Source: Solirubrobacterales bacterium 67-14 (GTDB taxonomy: Bacteria; Actinomycetota; Thermoleophilia; Solirubrobacterales; 70-9). Taken from it: 48,924 nucleotides of DNA. The stretch is taken from NCBI GenBank assembly GCA_001897355.1, contig MKST01000001.1:61133-110056 (forward strand), given 5' to 3'. Position 1 is the first letter of the stretch, and each line of letters opens with the position of its first letter. Shown in pieces: positions 40,677 through 48,719 of this stretch. The position numbers and the translations under genes were made by a program. A model generated the notes under the pieces. That model saw only the letters and a program-made list of their open reading frames with translations, made no database searches and was not told the DNA's origin.

Positions 40677-41728
40677 CGGCCGGCCCGGAAGAGAACCGGC
40701 CGACGCCGCTGCTGGTCCGGGCGCTCCGCCGCGAACCGGTCGAACGCAAACCGGTCTGGTTCATGCGGCAGGCGGGCCGTTCGCTGCCCGAGTACAGGAA
40801 GGTCCGGCAAGGCGTGCCGATGCTGGAGATGTGCCGCACTCCGGACCTCTGCGCCGAGGTGACCCTGCAGCCCGTCCGGCGTCACGGGGTCGATGCGGCG
40901 ATCCTCTTCTCCGACATCGTCACGCCGATCGAGGCGATCGGGATCGGGGTCGAGATCCAGTCCGGGGTGGGGCCGGTCGTGGCCGAGCCGTTCCGCTCCC
41001 GGGCCGACCTCGACCGGCTGCGGTCATTCGAACCGGAGGCGGACCTGCCCGAGGTGGCCGAGGCGATCTCGATCATCACCGGCGAGCTCGGCGAGACCCC
41101 GCTGATCGGATTCGCCGGGGCGCCTTTCACACTTGCCAGCTACCTGGTCGAGGGCCGTCCCTCGAAATCACAGGAGCGGGCTCGGGCCATGCAGCTCGAG
41201 GAGCCGGCCCTGTTCCGCGACCTGCTCGAGCGCCTGGCCGACATCTCGATCGCCTCGTTGCGCTCCCAGGTCGAGGCCGGCGTGCAGGCGGTCCAGGTCT
41301 TCGACTCCTGGGCCGGCTCGCTTTCCGAAGCCACCTACCGCGAGGCCGTGTTGCCGGTCTCGAGGCGGCTGTTCACCGAGATCGAGTCGCTCGGGGTGCC
41401 GCGCATCCATTTCGCCGTGAACGCCGGCCACCTGATGGAGGCGATGGCCGAGGCGGGGCCGGACGCGATGGGAGTGGACTGGCGCACCCCCCTTTCCCAG
41501 GCCCGCCGGCGGTTGGGAGAAGGGTTCGCGCTGCAGGGCAACCTCGACCCGACGGTTCCCCTGGCCGGCCCGGAAGTGCTCGAGCGCGAGACCCGAGCCC
41601 TGCTCGCCGACGCGCCCGAGCTGGGCCATGTCTTCAACCTGGGCCACGGGGTACTGCCTTCGACCGATCCTGCGATGCTGACCGAACTGGTAGGCCTGGT
41701 CCACCAAATCACGGAGAAAGCGAATTGA
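40673..41728 (+). CDS. hemE: Uroporphyrinogen decarboxylase
   Basis: A 351-residue enzyme that decarboxylates uroporphyrinogen III to coproporphyrinogen III. The family signatures are present: VWFMRQAGRSLPEYRKVR at the N-terminus, AAILFSDIVTPIEAIGIGV (carboxylate-binding Asp), GFAGAPFTLASYLVEG, VFDSWAGSLSEATYRE, and GNLDPTVPLAGPEVLE. It starts at ATG 40673 within an ATGA overlap with the preceding gene and ends in a TTGA overlap with cpfC. In this pathway its product goes on to CgoX rather than to coproporphyrinogen decarboxylation. Confidence 0.95.
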   Translation: MTAGPEENRPTPLLVRALRREPVERKPVWFMRQAGRSLPEYRKVRQGVPMLEMCRTPDLCAEVTLQPVRRHGVDAAILFSDIVTPIEAIGIGVEIQSGVGPVVAEPFRSRADLDRLRSFEPEADLPEVAEAISIITGELGETPLIGFAGAPFTLASYLVEGRPSKSQERARAMQLEEPALFRDLLERLADISIASLRSQVEAGVQAVQVFDSWAGSLSEATYREAVLPVSRRLFTEIESLGVPRIHFAVNAGHLMEAMAEAGPDAMGVDWRTPLSQARRRLGEGFALQGNLDPTVPLAGPEVLERETRALLADAPELGHVFNLGHGVLPSTDPAMLTELVGLVHQITEKAN

Positions 41729-42663
41729 GCGATACCAACCGAAGCGAAGGGCCGACCGGGGTGCTGGTCATGGCATACGGGACCGCGACCGGCCCCGATG
41801 ACGTCGAGGCCTATTACACGCACATCCGCCACGGCCGTCCACCGGAGCCGGAGGCGCTGAAAGAACTGCAGGAGCGCTACGAGATGATCGGCGGTTCACC
41901 TCTGCTCGGCATCACCGAGGCCCAGGCCGAAGGAATCGCAGCCGCCCTCGAAGAAGCCGATCCCGGCCGGTTCACGGTGGCGATGGGCCAGAAGCACTCG
42001 GCCCCCTTCATCGAGGACGCGGTCGCGGAACTGCTGGAGCGCGGGGTCGAGCGGATCATCGGCATCGTGCTGGCGCCGCATTTCTCGACCATGAGCATCG
42101 CCCAGTACCGAAGCCGGGCGGAAGAGGCGGCGGCTGCGGCCGGGGTGCCGGTCGCCGTGATCGAGTCCTGGCACGAGGAACCGGGCTATCTCGAGTTCCT
42201 GAACCAGGCGATAGCCGACGCCTACGCGGAACTGCCGGAGGACGCCCGCGGCTCGGTCGAGCTGGCGGTCACCGCCCACAGCCTGCCGGTCGCGATCCTC
42301 GAGCGCGGCGACATCTACGTCGAGGAGTTGGAGAAGACCCGGGACAACCTCTCCGGCCGGCCCGAGTTCGCCGACACCATGTTGGCCTGGCAGTCCGCGG
42401 GCCGGACCGAGGCCGAGTGGATCGGCCCCGACATCTGCGATGTGATGCCCGATCTCGCCGCCCAGGGACGTACGGCCGTGGTGGTCTGTGCGGCCGGCTT
42501 CGTCTCCGATCACCTCGAGGTCAAGTTCGACATCGACTACGAAGCTCAGGAAGCCGCGGAAGAGGCCGGCCTGGCCCTGACCCGGACCGCGATGCCGAAT
42601 GACGACCCTTGCTTCTGCGCCACCCTGGCCGGCATCGTCGCCCGGGAGGCAGGGCAGGCTTGA
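41725..42663 (+). CDS. cpfC: Coproporphyrin III ferrochelatase
   Basis: 312 residues from TTG 41725, which overlaps the hemE stop and has GGAG 8 bases upstream. It inserts ferrous iron into coproporphyrin III in the coproporphyrin-dependent pathway (older name hemH). The catalytic pair is visible: His185 in VTAHSLPVAIL and Glu265 in DHLEVKFDID. YEMIGGSPLLGITEAQA and VLAPHFSTMSIAQYR are also typical. A Cys-x-Cys (DPCFCATL) near the C-terminus recalls the iron-sulfur ligands of some actinobacterial ferrochelatases, but the other ligands are not evident. Downstream cgoX and hemQ support the coproporphyrin route. Confidence 0.93.
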   Translation: MSDTNRSEGPTGVLVMAYGTATGPDDVEAYYTHIRHGRPPEPEALKELQERYEMIGGSPLLGITEAQAEGIAAALEEADPGRFTVAMGQKHSAPFIEDAVAELLERGVERIIGIVLAPHFSTMSIAQYRSRAEEAAAAAGVPVAVIESWHEEPGYLEFLNQAIADAYAELPEDARGSVELAVTAHSLPVAILERGDIYVEELEKTRDNLSGRPEFADTMLAWQSAGRTEAEWIGPDICDVMPDLAAQGRTAVVVCAAGFVSDHLEVKFDIDYEAQEAAEEAGLALTRTAMPNDDPCFCATLAGIVAREAGQA

Positions 42664-43697
42664 CCCGCGTCGCGGTCGTCGGCGCCGGCGTCACCGGCCT
42701 GGCTGCCGCCTGGCACCTGAACCGGGCCGGCGCCGAGACGGTCGTGTTCGACTCGGTCGACTGGGTCGGTGGCCGGGTGGGCTCCGCTGAATTTGCCGGC
42801 CGCCAGGTCGACACCGGCCCCGACGCGCTCGGCCCGGACCCGGCAATCGACGAGCTGTTGGACGGGATCGGCCTGGCCGGACAGGTCGAGATCCCCGATC
42901 CGCCCCAGGCCTTCCGCTTGACCGCTGCCGGGGAGCTCGAGCCATTCGGTGTCGGCGGCGGCGCGATGTTCGGCCTGGCCGGGGGGATCTTCTCGTTGCC
43001 GGCTCATCTGGAACGGAGCCTGAGGGACGCCGGGGTCGGCTTTCGACTCGGCAGCGCGGTCGAGAGCGTCACGGAACGCGATGATGTGGTGTCGGTCCGG
43101 GTCGACGGCAGCGAGGACGTTTTCTCTGCCGCGGTGGTGGCCACCGGAGCCGGGGCCGCCGCCAAGCTGATCGGCGGAGCGTCAGCCGAACAGCTGGCTC
43201 GGATCAAGGGCATCTCGGTGACCCTCGTCCACCTCGCCTTTCCGGAAGGCCGGATCGGCCGCGAAATGAACGGGACCGGCTACCTCGCCGACCCGGCGGA
43301 AGGCAGGCTGGTCACCGGCTGCTCCTGGTCTTCGGCCAAATGGCGGCGGCTGTCCGGCGATCCGGCGATCCTGCGCGCTTCGATCCGCGAGGACGGCCGA
43401 GGGGAGGTGATCGACCTGCCCGACGAAGAGATCGTGGCGAAGGTCATGGATGAGTTGCGCCCGGTGATGGAACTGGAAGGCGAGCCGATCGGCACGATGA
43501 TCACCCGTTACCCCGAAGCACTGGTGGTGCGGGACGAAAACCATGAGTCTGCGGTCTCCGCCGCCCGCGCCTCCCTGGCCGCCAGCCCCCGAATCGGCCT
43601 GGCCGGCGCCGACTTCGACGGCCCGGGCATCTCGCGCTCGATCGCCGGAGTGCGAAAGACTGTTGATTCGATCATCGAAGGGACCCGAAATGACTGA
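42660..43697 (+). CDS. cgoX: Coproporphyrinogen III oxidase, FAD type, unusually short
   Basis: Starts at TTG 42660 (TTGA overlap); 345 residues. The FAD site VAVVGAGVTGLAAAWHLNRA, VDWVGGRVGSAEF, VDTGPDALG and the C-terminal GISRSIAGVRKTVDSII identify the HemY/CgoX family, which oxidises coproporphyrinogen to coproporphyrin. Family members usually have about 450-470 residues. Here the stretch after the first 90 residues jumps to the equivalent of the late GGL-x-L-x-x-AL block (AGGIFSLPAHLERSL). About 100 residues of the helical substrate/membrane domain are therefore absent. The frame is clean and the gene tightly coupled, so this looks like a real short form rather than decay. Older name hemY/hemG. 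Confidence 0.85.
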   Translation: MTRVAVVGAGVTGLAAAWHLNRAGAETVVFDSVDWVGGRVGSAEFAGRQVDTGPDALGPDPAIDELLDGIGLAGQVEIPDPPQAFRLTAAGELEPFGVGGGAMFGLAGGIFSLPAHLERSLRDAGVGFRLGSAVESVTERDDVVSVRVDGSEDVFSAAVVATGAGAAAKLIGGASAEQLARIKGISVTLVHLAFPEGRIGREMNGTGYLADPAEGRLVTGCSWSSAKWRRLSGDPAILRASIREDGRGEVIDLPDEEIVAKVMDELRPVMELEGEPIGTMITRYPEALVVRDENHESAVSAARASLAASPRIGLAGADFDGPGISRSIAGVRKTVDSIIEGTRND

Positions 43698-44358
43698 CAG
43701 CGAAGAACCTCTCCACTACTGCGCCTATCTCGCCTACTCCTGGGACGTCGAGTACGGCCACGGCCTTGCCCCCGCGGCCGATGAACTGGTCGCCACCATC
43801 GAGGCAGCCGGGGTCGAGATCCGCGGCACCTACGCGACCACCCTCTTCCGCGCCGGCTGCGACATCCTCTTCTGGCTGCTGGCCGACTCGACCTTGAAAC
43901 TGGACGAGGCGGCGCGCGCGATCCGCACCTCCGGCCTTTCCCCGGCGCTTGGTCCCCACTGGAACGCGGTCGGCGTTCACCAGCCAGCCGAGTTCAACCG
44001 CGGCCATGTGCCCGCCTTCGTCGCCGGTGAACCGGCCGGTGACTTCATCTGCCTCTACCCCTTCGTGCGTTCGCATGAGTGGTATCTGCTGCCCGATGAG
44101 GAGCGCCGTGAGATGCTGGCCGAGCACGGCATGCTCGCCCGTCCCTACAAGGACATCCGGGCCAACACGGTCAGCTCCTTCGGGATCGGCGACTACGAAT
44201 GGCTCCTCGCCTTCGAGGCGGCCGAGCCGGTTCGCTTCGTCCAGTTGATGCGCGAGCTCCGCGCCGCCAAGGCCCGCCTCCACACCCGAGAAGAGCTCCC
44301 CTTCATCAACGGAGTGAGGCGGCCGCTGGGTGAAATCATCACCGGCCTAGGGGGTTAA
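43690..44358 (+). CDS. hemQ: Coproheme decarboxylase HemQ/ChdC
   Basis: 222 residues from ATG 43690, overlapping cgoX by 8 bases. It belongs to the chlorite-dismutase fold. LYPFVRSHEWYLLPDEERRE is the diagnostic HemQ block, with reactive Tyr123 and Arg127 in the position of the Lys seen in Firmicutes. A conserved His follows in LAEHGMLARPYKDIRANTVS. It removes two propionates from coproheme with peroxide to give haem b, the last step of the coproporphyrin pathway. Together with cpfC and cgoX it shows that this organism ends haem synthesis by that route. hemB and hemL are not in the window. Confidence 0.94.
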   Translation: MTDSEEPLHYCAYLAYSWDVEYGHGLAPAADELVATIEAAGVEIRGTYATTLFRAGCDILFWLLADSTLKLDEAARAIRTSGLSPALGPHWNAVGVHQPAEFNRGHVPAFVAGEPAGDFICLYPFVRSHEWYLLPDEERREMLAEHGMLARPYKDIRANTVSSFGIGDYEWLLAFEAAEPVRFVQLMRELRAAKARLHTREELPFINGVRRPLGEIITGLGG

Positions 44359-44366
44359 AAACATCA

Positions 44367-44413
44367 GGCTTGCCTAGCCCGGAATTAGGTAAGCCAAAGT
44401 AATCCGGTATAAA
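44367..44413 (+). promoter_or_regulatory. Probable iron-responsive promoter of efeUOB
   Basis: TTAGGT (44385-44390), 17 bases and TATAAA (44408-44413) form a promoter directly before efeU. The -35 sits in TTAGGTAAGCC, a half-site like those of IdeR/DtxR boxes. GGCTTGCCTA (44367-44376) and TAGGTAAGCC (44386-44395) form an inverted repeat matching at 9 of 10 positions. Repression by an IdeR-type regulator with iron is the likely reading; the full 19-base box match is only partial. Confidence 0.5.
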
Positions 44414-44426
44414 CAGGTTGGATTTC

Positions 44427-45284
44427 ATGTTGCCAACCTTCGTCATCGGACTGCGTGAGGGCGTCGAAGCGTCGCTCATCGTCGGCATCGTCGCCGCCTT
44501 CCTGGCTCAGCAGGGCCGCAAGGAGATGCTCCGCTACGTCCTTCTCGGAGTCGGCCTGGCGATTCTCATCTGCACCGGGATCGGGGTCGGCCTGCAGCTC
44601 CTGAACGAGGAGTTGCCGCAGCGCCAGCAGGAAATGCTGGAGACGGTGATCGGCCTGGCCGCGGTCGCGATCGTGACCTTCATGATCTTCTGGATGCGCA
44701 AGCACGCGCGCGGCCTGAAGTCGGACCTCGAGGGCAGCGTCAAAGAAGCGCTGGCGGAGGGTTCGGCCCGAGCCCTGGTCGGCATGTCCTTCTTCGCGGT
44801 CCTGCGGGAAGGGATCGAGACCGTGGTCTTCCTCCTGGCGATCTTCCAAGGAGCCACGGATCCGACCGCGGCGGGACTCGGGGCGGTGCTCGGCATCCTT
44901 CTCGCCATCGTGATCGGCTACGGGATCTACCGTGGCGGCATCCACCTCAACCTTGCCCGCTTCTTCAAGCTGACCGCGGTGGTGCTGGTCTTCGTCGCCG
45001 CCGGGCTGCTGGCCAATGCCGCCCACACCGCGTGGGAGGCCGGTTGGCTCACCATCCTGCAGGGGCAGGCGGTCGACCTGGGCTGGCTGGTCGTGCCGGG
45101 CACCTGGACCTCGGCCCTCTTGACCGGCATGCTCGGTCTGCAGACCACGATGACCGAGGCGCAGGTGATCCTCTACCTCGGCTACCTGATCCCGATGCTG
45201 GCCTTCGTTCTCTGGCCCGAGCCCTGGCGGCTGGGCAACCTGCGCAAGAAGGCAGCCCGGGCGCCGAACGCGGTCGACGCCTAG
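44427..45284 (+). CDS. efeU: Ferrous iron permease EfeU (FTR1 family)
   Basis: 285 residues, about seven transmembrane helices. The two Arg-Glu-x-x-Glu iron motifs are REGVE at residues 10-14 (LPTFVIGLREGVEASLIVGI) and REGIE at 127-131 (FFAVLREGIETVVFLLAIFQ). I chose ATG 44427, which gives the standard family start; an in-frame TTG at 44418 would fall before the expected transcript start. It is first in the efeUOB operon, under the probable iron-box promoter. Known Efe systems import iron, best at low pH, with EfeO and EfeB. Confidence 0.93.
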   Translation: MLPTFVIGLREGVEASLIVGIVAAFLAQQGRKEMLRYVLLGVGLAILICTGIGVGLQLLNEELPQRQQEMLETVIGLAAVAIVTFMIFWMRKHARGLKSDLEGSVKEALAEGSARALVGMSFFAVLREGIETVVFLLAIFQGATDPTAAGLGAVLGILLAIVIGYGIYRGGIHLNLARFFKLTAVVLVFVAAGLLANAAHTAWEAGWLTILQGQAVDLGWLVVPGTWTSALLTGMLGLQTTMTEAQVILYLGYLIPMLAFVLWPEPWRLGNLRKKAARAPNAVDA

Positions 45285-45332
45285 CCCCGTCTCCGTTCCG
45301 GGCCGTCCGGCCCACCACCGAAAGGATTTTCA

Positions 45333-46493
45333 ATGTCTCTCCGATCGAATTCGAACGATCGCCGTTCCCTGATTCTCCCCCTGCTCACCCTGGCGTTGCT
45401 GCTGGCCGCGGCGGCCCTGCTGGCTGCCTGTGGCTCCGATGACGACTCGGACTCCTCGGCTCAGAAGGTTGCCGTCGAGATCACCGATGACGGCTGCCAG
45501 CCGACCGACCTTAAGGCCAAGTCGGGGCCAACCACGTTCACGGTCAGCAACCCGTCGAGTGACGTCAACAACGAGTTCGAGGTGCTCGACGGCGCCTTGA
45601 TCCTCGGCGAGCGCGAGAACCTGGTCGCCGGCCTCTCCGGTGACGTCTCGGTCAACCTCGACCCGGGCACCTACGACATCGTCTGCGGCAACCCCGGCAA
45701 CCGCGAGCCGACCGGCAAGCTGGTCGTCTCCGGCAAGCAGGTGGCCGCGACCACCAACCCGGGCCTCGCCAAGGCGGCCGACCAGTACGCCGCCTACGTG
45801 GTCGACCAGGCCGACATCCTGGCCCAGCGGACGGCCGAGTTCGTCGCTGCGGTCAAGGCCGGAAACGTGGTCAAGGCCAAGGAGCTCTACGAGACCTCGC
45901 GCGTCCCCTACGAGAAGATCGAGCCCGTCGCCGAGTCCTTCGGCAACCTCGACCCGGCGATCGACGCCCGGGAGAACGACGTCGCCAAGGGCGACCCGTG
46001 GACCGGCTTCCACCCGCTCGAGAAGGCGCTCTGGGTGACCGGCCTGACCGCCGCCGACGACCAGCTCGCCGACCAGCTGATGGCCAACGTCAAGCGACTG
46101 CAGGCCAAGGTGAAGAACAACACCTATGACCCGGTCCAGCTGGCCAACGGTGCGGTCGAACTGCTGAACGAGGTCAGCCAGTCGAAGATCACCGGCGAGG
46201 AGGAGCGCTACTCGCACGTCGACCTGACCACCTTCAAGGCGAACGTGGACGGCGCCAAGGAGGCCTTCGACCTGCTCGAGCCGGAGCTGGAGAAGACCGA
46301 TCCCGATCTGGCCAAGGAAGTCGAGCAGCGCTTCGACGACCTCTACGCGGCCCTCGACAAGTACAAGGTCAAGGGCGAGGTCTACGAGAACTACTCGAAG
46401 CTGAACCAGCAGCAAAGGCGCGAGCTCAGCCAGAAGGTTGACGCCCTGGCCCTGCCTCTGGCCCAGATTGGCGGCAAAATAGTGACCCAATGA
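45333..46493 (+). CDS. efeO: Iron-uptake lipoprotein EfeO
   Basis: 386 residues with a lipoprotein signal ending in LLAACG, so it is anchored outside the membrane. Residues about 45-130 are a cupredoxin-like domain (VAVEITDDGCQPTDLKAKSG, GTYDIVCGNPGN). The rest is an M75/imelysin-like helical domain with the metal motif GFHPLEKALWV (His-x-x-Glu). EfeO binds iron and delivers it to EfeU. The ATG at 45333 has AAAGGA upstream. It lies 48 bases after efeU and overlaps efeB by 4 bases. Confidence 0.93.
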   Translation: MSLRSNSNDRRSLILPLLTLALLLAAAALLAACGSDDDSDSSAQKVAVEITDDGCQPTDLKAKSGPTTFTVSNPSSDVNNEFEVLDGALILGERENLVAGLSGDVSVNLDPGTYDIVCGNPGNREPTGKLVVSGKQVAATTNPGLAKAADQYAAYVVDQADILAQRTAEFVAAVKAGNVVKAKELYETSRVPYEKIEPVAESFGNLDPAIDARENDVAKGDPWTGFHPLEKALWVTGLTAADDQLADQLMANVKRLQAKVKNNTYDPVQLANGAVELLNEVSQSKITGEEERYSHVDLTTFKANVDGAKEAFDLLEPELEKTDPDLAKEVEQRFDDLYAALDKYKVKGEVYENYSKLNQQQRRELSQKVDALALPLAQIGGKIVTQ

Positions 46494-47737
46494 CCCCGGA
46501 TGGCGACAGCCCGCATGGCCGCATCACCCGCCGGCGCCTGCTCGGCGCCGGGGCGGCCGGCGGGCTGGTCGTCGCCGGGTTCGCCGGGGGCCGGGCCACG
46601 GCGCCCGAATCCCCGGACCCCGAGCAGCAGACGGTGCCCTTCGAGGGCGCCCATCAGGCCGGGATCGTCACCCCGGCCCAGAACCGGCTCCACTTCGCCT
46701 CCTTCGACCTGACCATCGAGGGCCGCGCGGACCTGCGGCAGCTACTGGTCGACTGGACCGAGGCCGGCCGCAGGATGGTCCGAGGAGAACCGGCCGGCCC
46801 GGAAAACAGCGCGCCGCTGCTGCCACCGGAGGACACGGGTGAAGCGGTCGGCCTCGGCCCGGCCAACCTCACCGTCACCTTCGGCCTCGGCCCGGGCATC
46901 TTCGACAAGCGGTTCGGGCTCGCCGGCCAACGCCCCGAACAGCTCGAGGACCTGCCACCGCTGCCGGGCGACGAGCTCGAGCGCAACATCAGCGACGGCG
47001 ATCTCTGCGTCCAGGCCTGCGCCGACGACCCCCAGGTCGCCTTCCACGCGGTCCGCAACCTGACCAAGATCGCCCAGGGCCGGGCGGTGATGCGCTGGTG
47101 CCAACTCGGTTTCGGCCGCACCGCGAAGACCGGGGCCGAACAGGAGACCCCGCGCAACCTGATGGGGTTCAAGGACGGGACGAACAACATCCTCAACGAC
47201 GACCAGGCCGCGCTCGACGATTTCGTCTGGGCCGGTGAGGAAGGTCCCGAGTGGATGCGCGGCGGCAGCTACCTGGTCACCCGCCGGATCCGCATGATGA
47301 TCGAACCCTGGGACCGCACCTTCCTGCGCGAGCAGGAGGACGTCTTCGGCCGGGCCAAGGAAAGCGGCGCCCCGCTGGGTGAATCCAAGGAGAACGACCC
47401 GGTGGACCTGGACGCGACCGGGCCCGACGGCAGGCCCTTGATCCGGATCGACGCCCACATCCGCCAGGCCGCCCCCTCGGTCAACGGTGGCCAACGGATC
47501 CTGCGCCGTGGCTACTCGTTCACCGACGGCTTCGACACGGTCCGTGGCCAGCTCGACGCCGGCCTCTTCTTCATCTGCTTCCAGCGCGACCCGCGCAAGC
47601 AGTTCGTCCCGATCCAGGAGCGGCTCGGCCAGAACGACAGCCTGAACGAGTACATCGTCCACACCGGCAGCGCCCTCTTCGCCGTTCCGCCCGGAGTCTC
47701 CGGTTCAAGCGGATTCATCGGTGAAGGCCTCTTCTAG
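46490..47737 (+). CDS. efeB: DyP-type haem peroxidase EfeB
   Basis: 415 residues starting at ATG 46490 (ATGA overlap with efeO). The N-terminus carries a Tat signal (ITRRRLLGAGAAGGLVVAGF), as expected for a cofactor-loaded enzyme. The DyP signature GFKDGTNN at residues 226-233 gives the distal Asp229. The proximal haem His and distal Arg should lie in the RIDAHIRQAAPSVNGGQRIL and LFFICFQRDPRKQF regions. EfeB oxidises ferrous iron or removes iron from haem in known Efe systems. It completes efeUOB directly downstream of the haem synthesis genes. Confidence 0.94.
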   Translation: MTPDGDSPHGRITRRRLLGAGAAGGLVVAGFAGGRATAPESPDPEQQTVPFEGAHQAGIVTPAQNRLHFASFDLTIEGRADLRQLLVDWTEAGRRMVRGEPAGPENSAPLLPPEDTGEAVGLGPANLTVTFGLGPGIFDKRFGLAGQRPEQLEDLPPLPGDELERNISDGDLCVQACADDPQVAFHAVRNLTKIAQGRAVMRWCQLGFGRTAKTGAEQETPRNLMGFKDGTNNILNDDQAALDDFVWAGEEGPEWMRGGSYLVTRRIRMMIEPWDRTFLREQEDVFGRAKESGAPLGESKENDPVDLDATGPDGRPLIRIDAHIRQAAPSVNGGQRILRRGYSFTDGFDTVRGQLDAGLFFICFQRDPRKQFVPIQERLGQNDSLNEYIVHTGSALFAVPPGVSGSSGFIGEGLF

Positions 47738-47744
47738 GTCGAAG

Positions 47745-47750
47745 TAGAAT
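47745..47750 (+). promoter_or_regulatory. -10 element of the RTX-like gene
   Basis: TAGAAT ends 6 bases before the ATG at 47757, again implying a transcript that starts at or near the start codon. The -35 region is not clear. Confidence 0.4.
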
Positions 47751-47756
47751 CCCCAC

Positions 47757-48719
47757 ATGGGTTTGATCCGTGGCGGAAGCAGGGAGATGTTCGCGGTGGT
47801 GGCAGCCGGCCTCGCGGTGCTCTTCTGCGCCCTGGCCGTACCGCCGGCCGAGGCCGGGATCAGCTGCCGCTACGTCAAGGCCGGCCCCGAGGGAGCGGTC
47901 GGCAACAAGCTGCGGATCAAGGTGACCCGCTTCGAGGAGGTCGTTGCCCTGACACCCGGCCCGGGCAAGAAGATCCAGGTGTCGGACGATCAGCGGATGA
48001 AGCCGGTCCGTTGCCGCGGTGGCAGCCCGACCATGCGCAACATCGACAAGGTCGTGTTCCGGGTCAATCGGAGGGCCACGGGGTCGACTCTGTATGTCGA
48101 CCGGGCGCCACGCTTCAAGCCGGGGGCGCGCGGGTACGGCGGCGGCGATGCCGGGATCCGGTTCGAGCTCTACGGGCCTTCGCTCAGCTTCGGCATCGGC
48201 GGCACCGATGGCCCCGACCTGATCGAGATGGGCGCGCTCGGCTCCTCCCGGCTGCCGGGGGTCGACTTCGCCTCGATCGCCCCGGGCAATTTCCGCACGT
48301 CAGGCGACAACGTGGATGCCCGCATCCACGCCCGCTCCGCCAACCTCCTGGTCAAGGCGGGCAAGGGCGATGACGTGGTCGCGGGCACCTTGGACTACTC
48401 GCAGGTCGCTTTCGTCGGGCCGTTTCCGCTCTCGACCTCGCTCTACGGCGAGGCCGGCGACGACGTGCTGGTCGGCGGGCGCGCCCAGGACTATCTCGAC
48501 GGTGGCGATGGCGGGGACGTCCTGTCCGGGGAGGGTGGCCGCGACGAGCTCTGGGGCGGTCCGGGCTTGGACGAACTGTATGGCGGTCCGGGCAACGACC
48601 TGCTGGACAGCCAGGACCGGCGCGGCGGCGAGATCGACGACTGCGGCGAGGGGCACGATCTGGCCCGGATGGATCTCAAGGACAAGGACAGCAATTGTGA
48701 GGCCTTCCGCTTCCCCTGA
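47757..48719 (+). CDS. Secreted protein with RTX-like calcium-binding repeats
   Basis: 320 residues from ATG 47757. A Sec signal peptide (FAVVAAGLAVLFCALAVPP, cleavage near AEA-GIS) precedes a beta-rich region of about 160 residues with no recognised family. The C-terminal third contains hemolysin-type nonapeptide repeats with the pattern Gly-Gly-x-Gly-x-Asp: GEAGDDVLVGG, LDGGDGGDVLSG, GGRDELWGGPGLDELYGG and PGNDLLDSQD. These form a calcium-stabilised beta roll. Pairs of Cys (ISCRY, VRCRG; DDCGEG, SNCEAF) could form disulfides outside the cell. Unlike classic RTX proteins it has its own Sec signal. Its 3' end overlaps the next gene by 23 bases. Confidence 0.87.
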   Translation: MGLIRGGSREMFAVVAAGLAVLFCALAVPPAEAGISCRYVKAGPEGAVGNKLRIKVTRFEEVVALTPGPGKKIQVSDDQRMKPVRCRGGSPTMRNIDKVVFRVNRRATGSTLYVDRAPRFKPGARGYGGGDAGIRFELYGPSLSFGIGGTDGPDLIEMGALGSSRLPGVDFASIAPGNFRTSGDNVDARIHARSANLLVKAGKGDDVVAGTLDYSQVAFVGPFPLSTSLYGEAGDDVLVGGRAQDYLDGGDGGDVLSGEGGRDELWGGPGLDELYGGPGNDLLDSQDRRGGEIDDCGEGHDLARMDLKDKDSNCEAFRFP

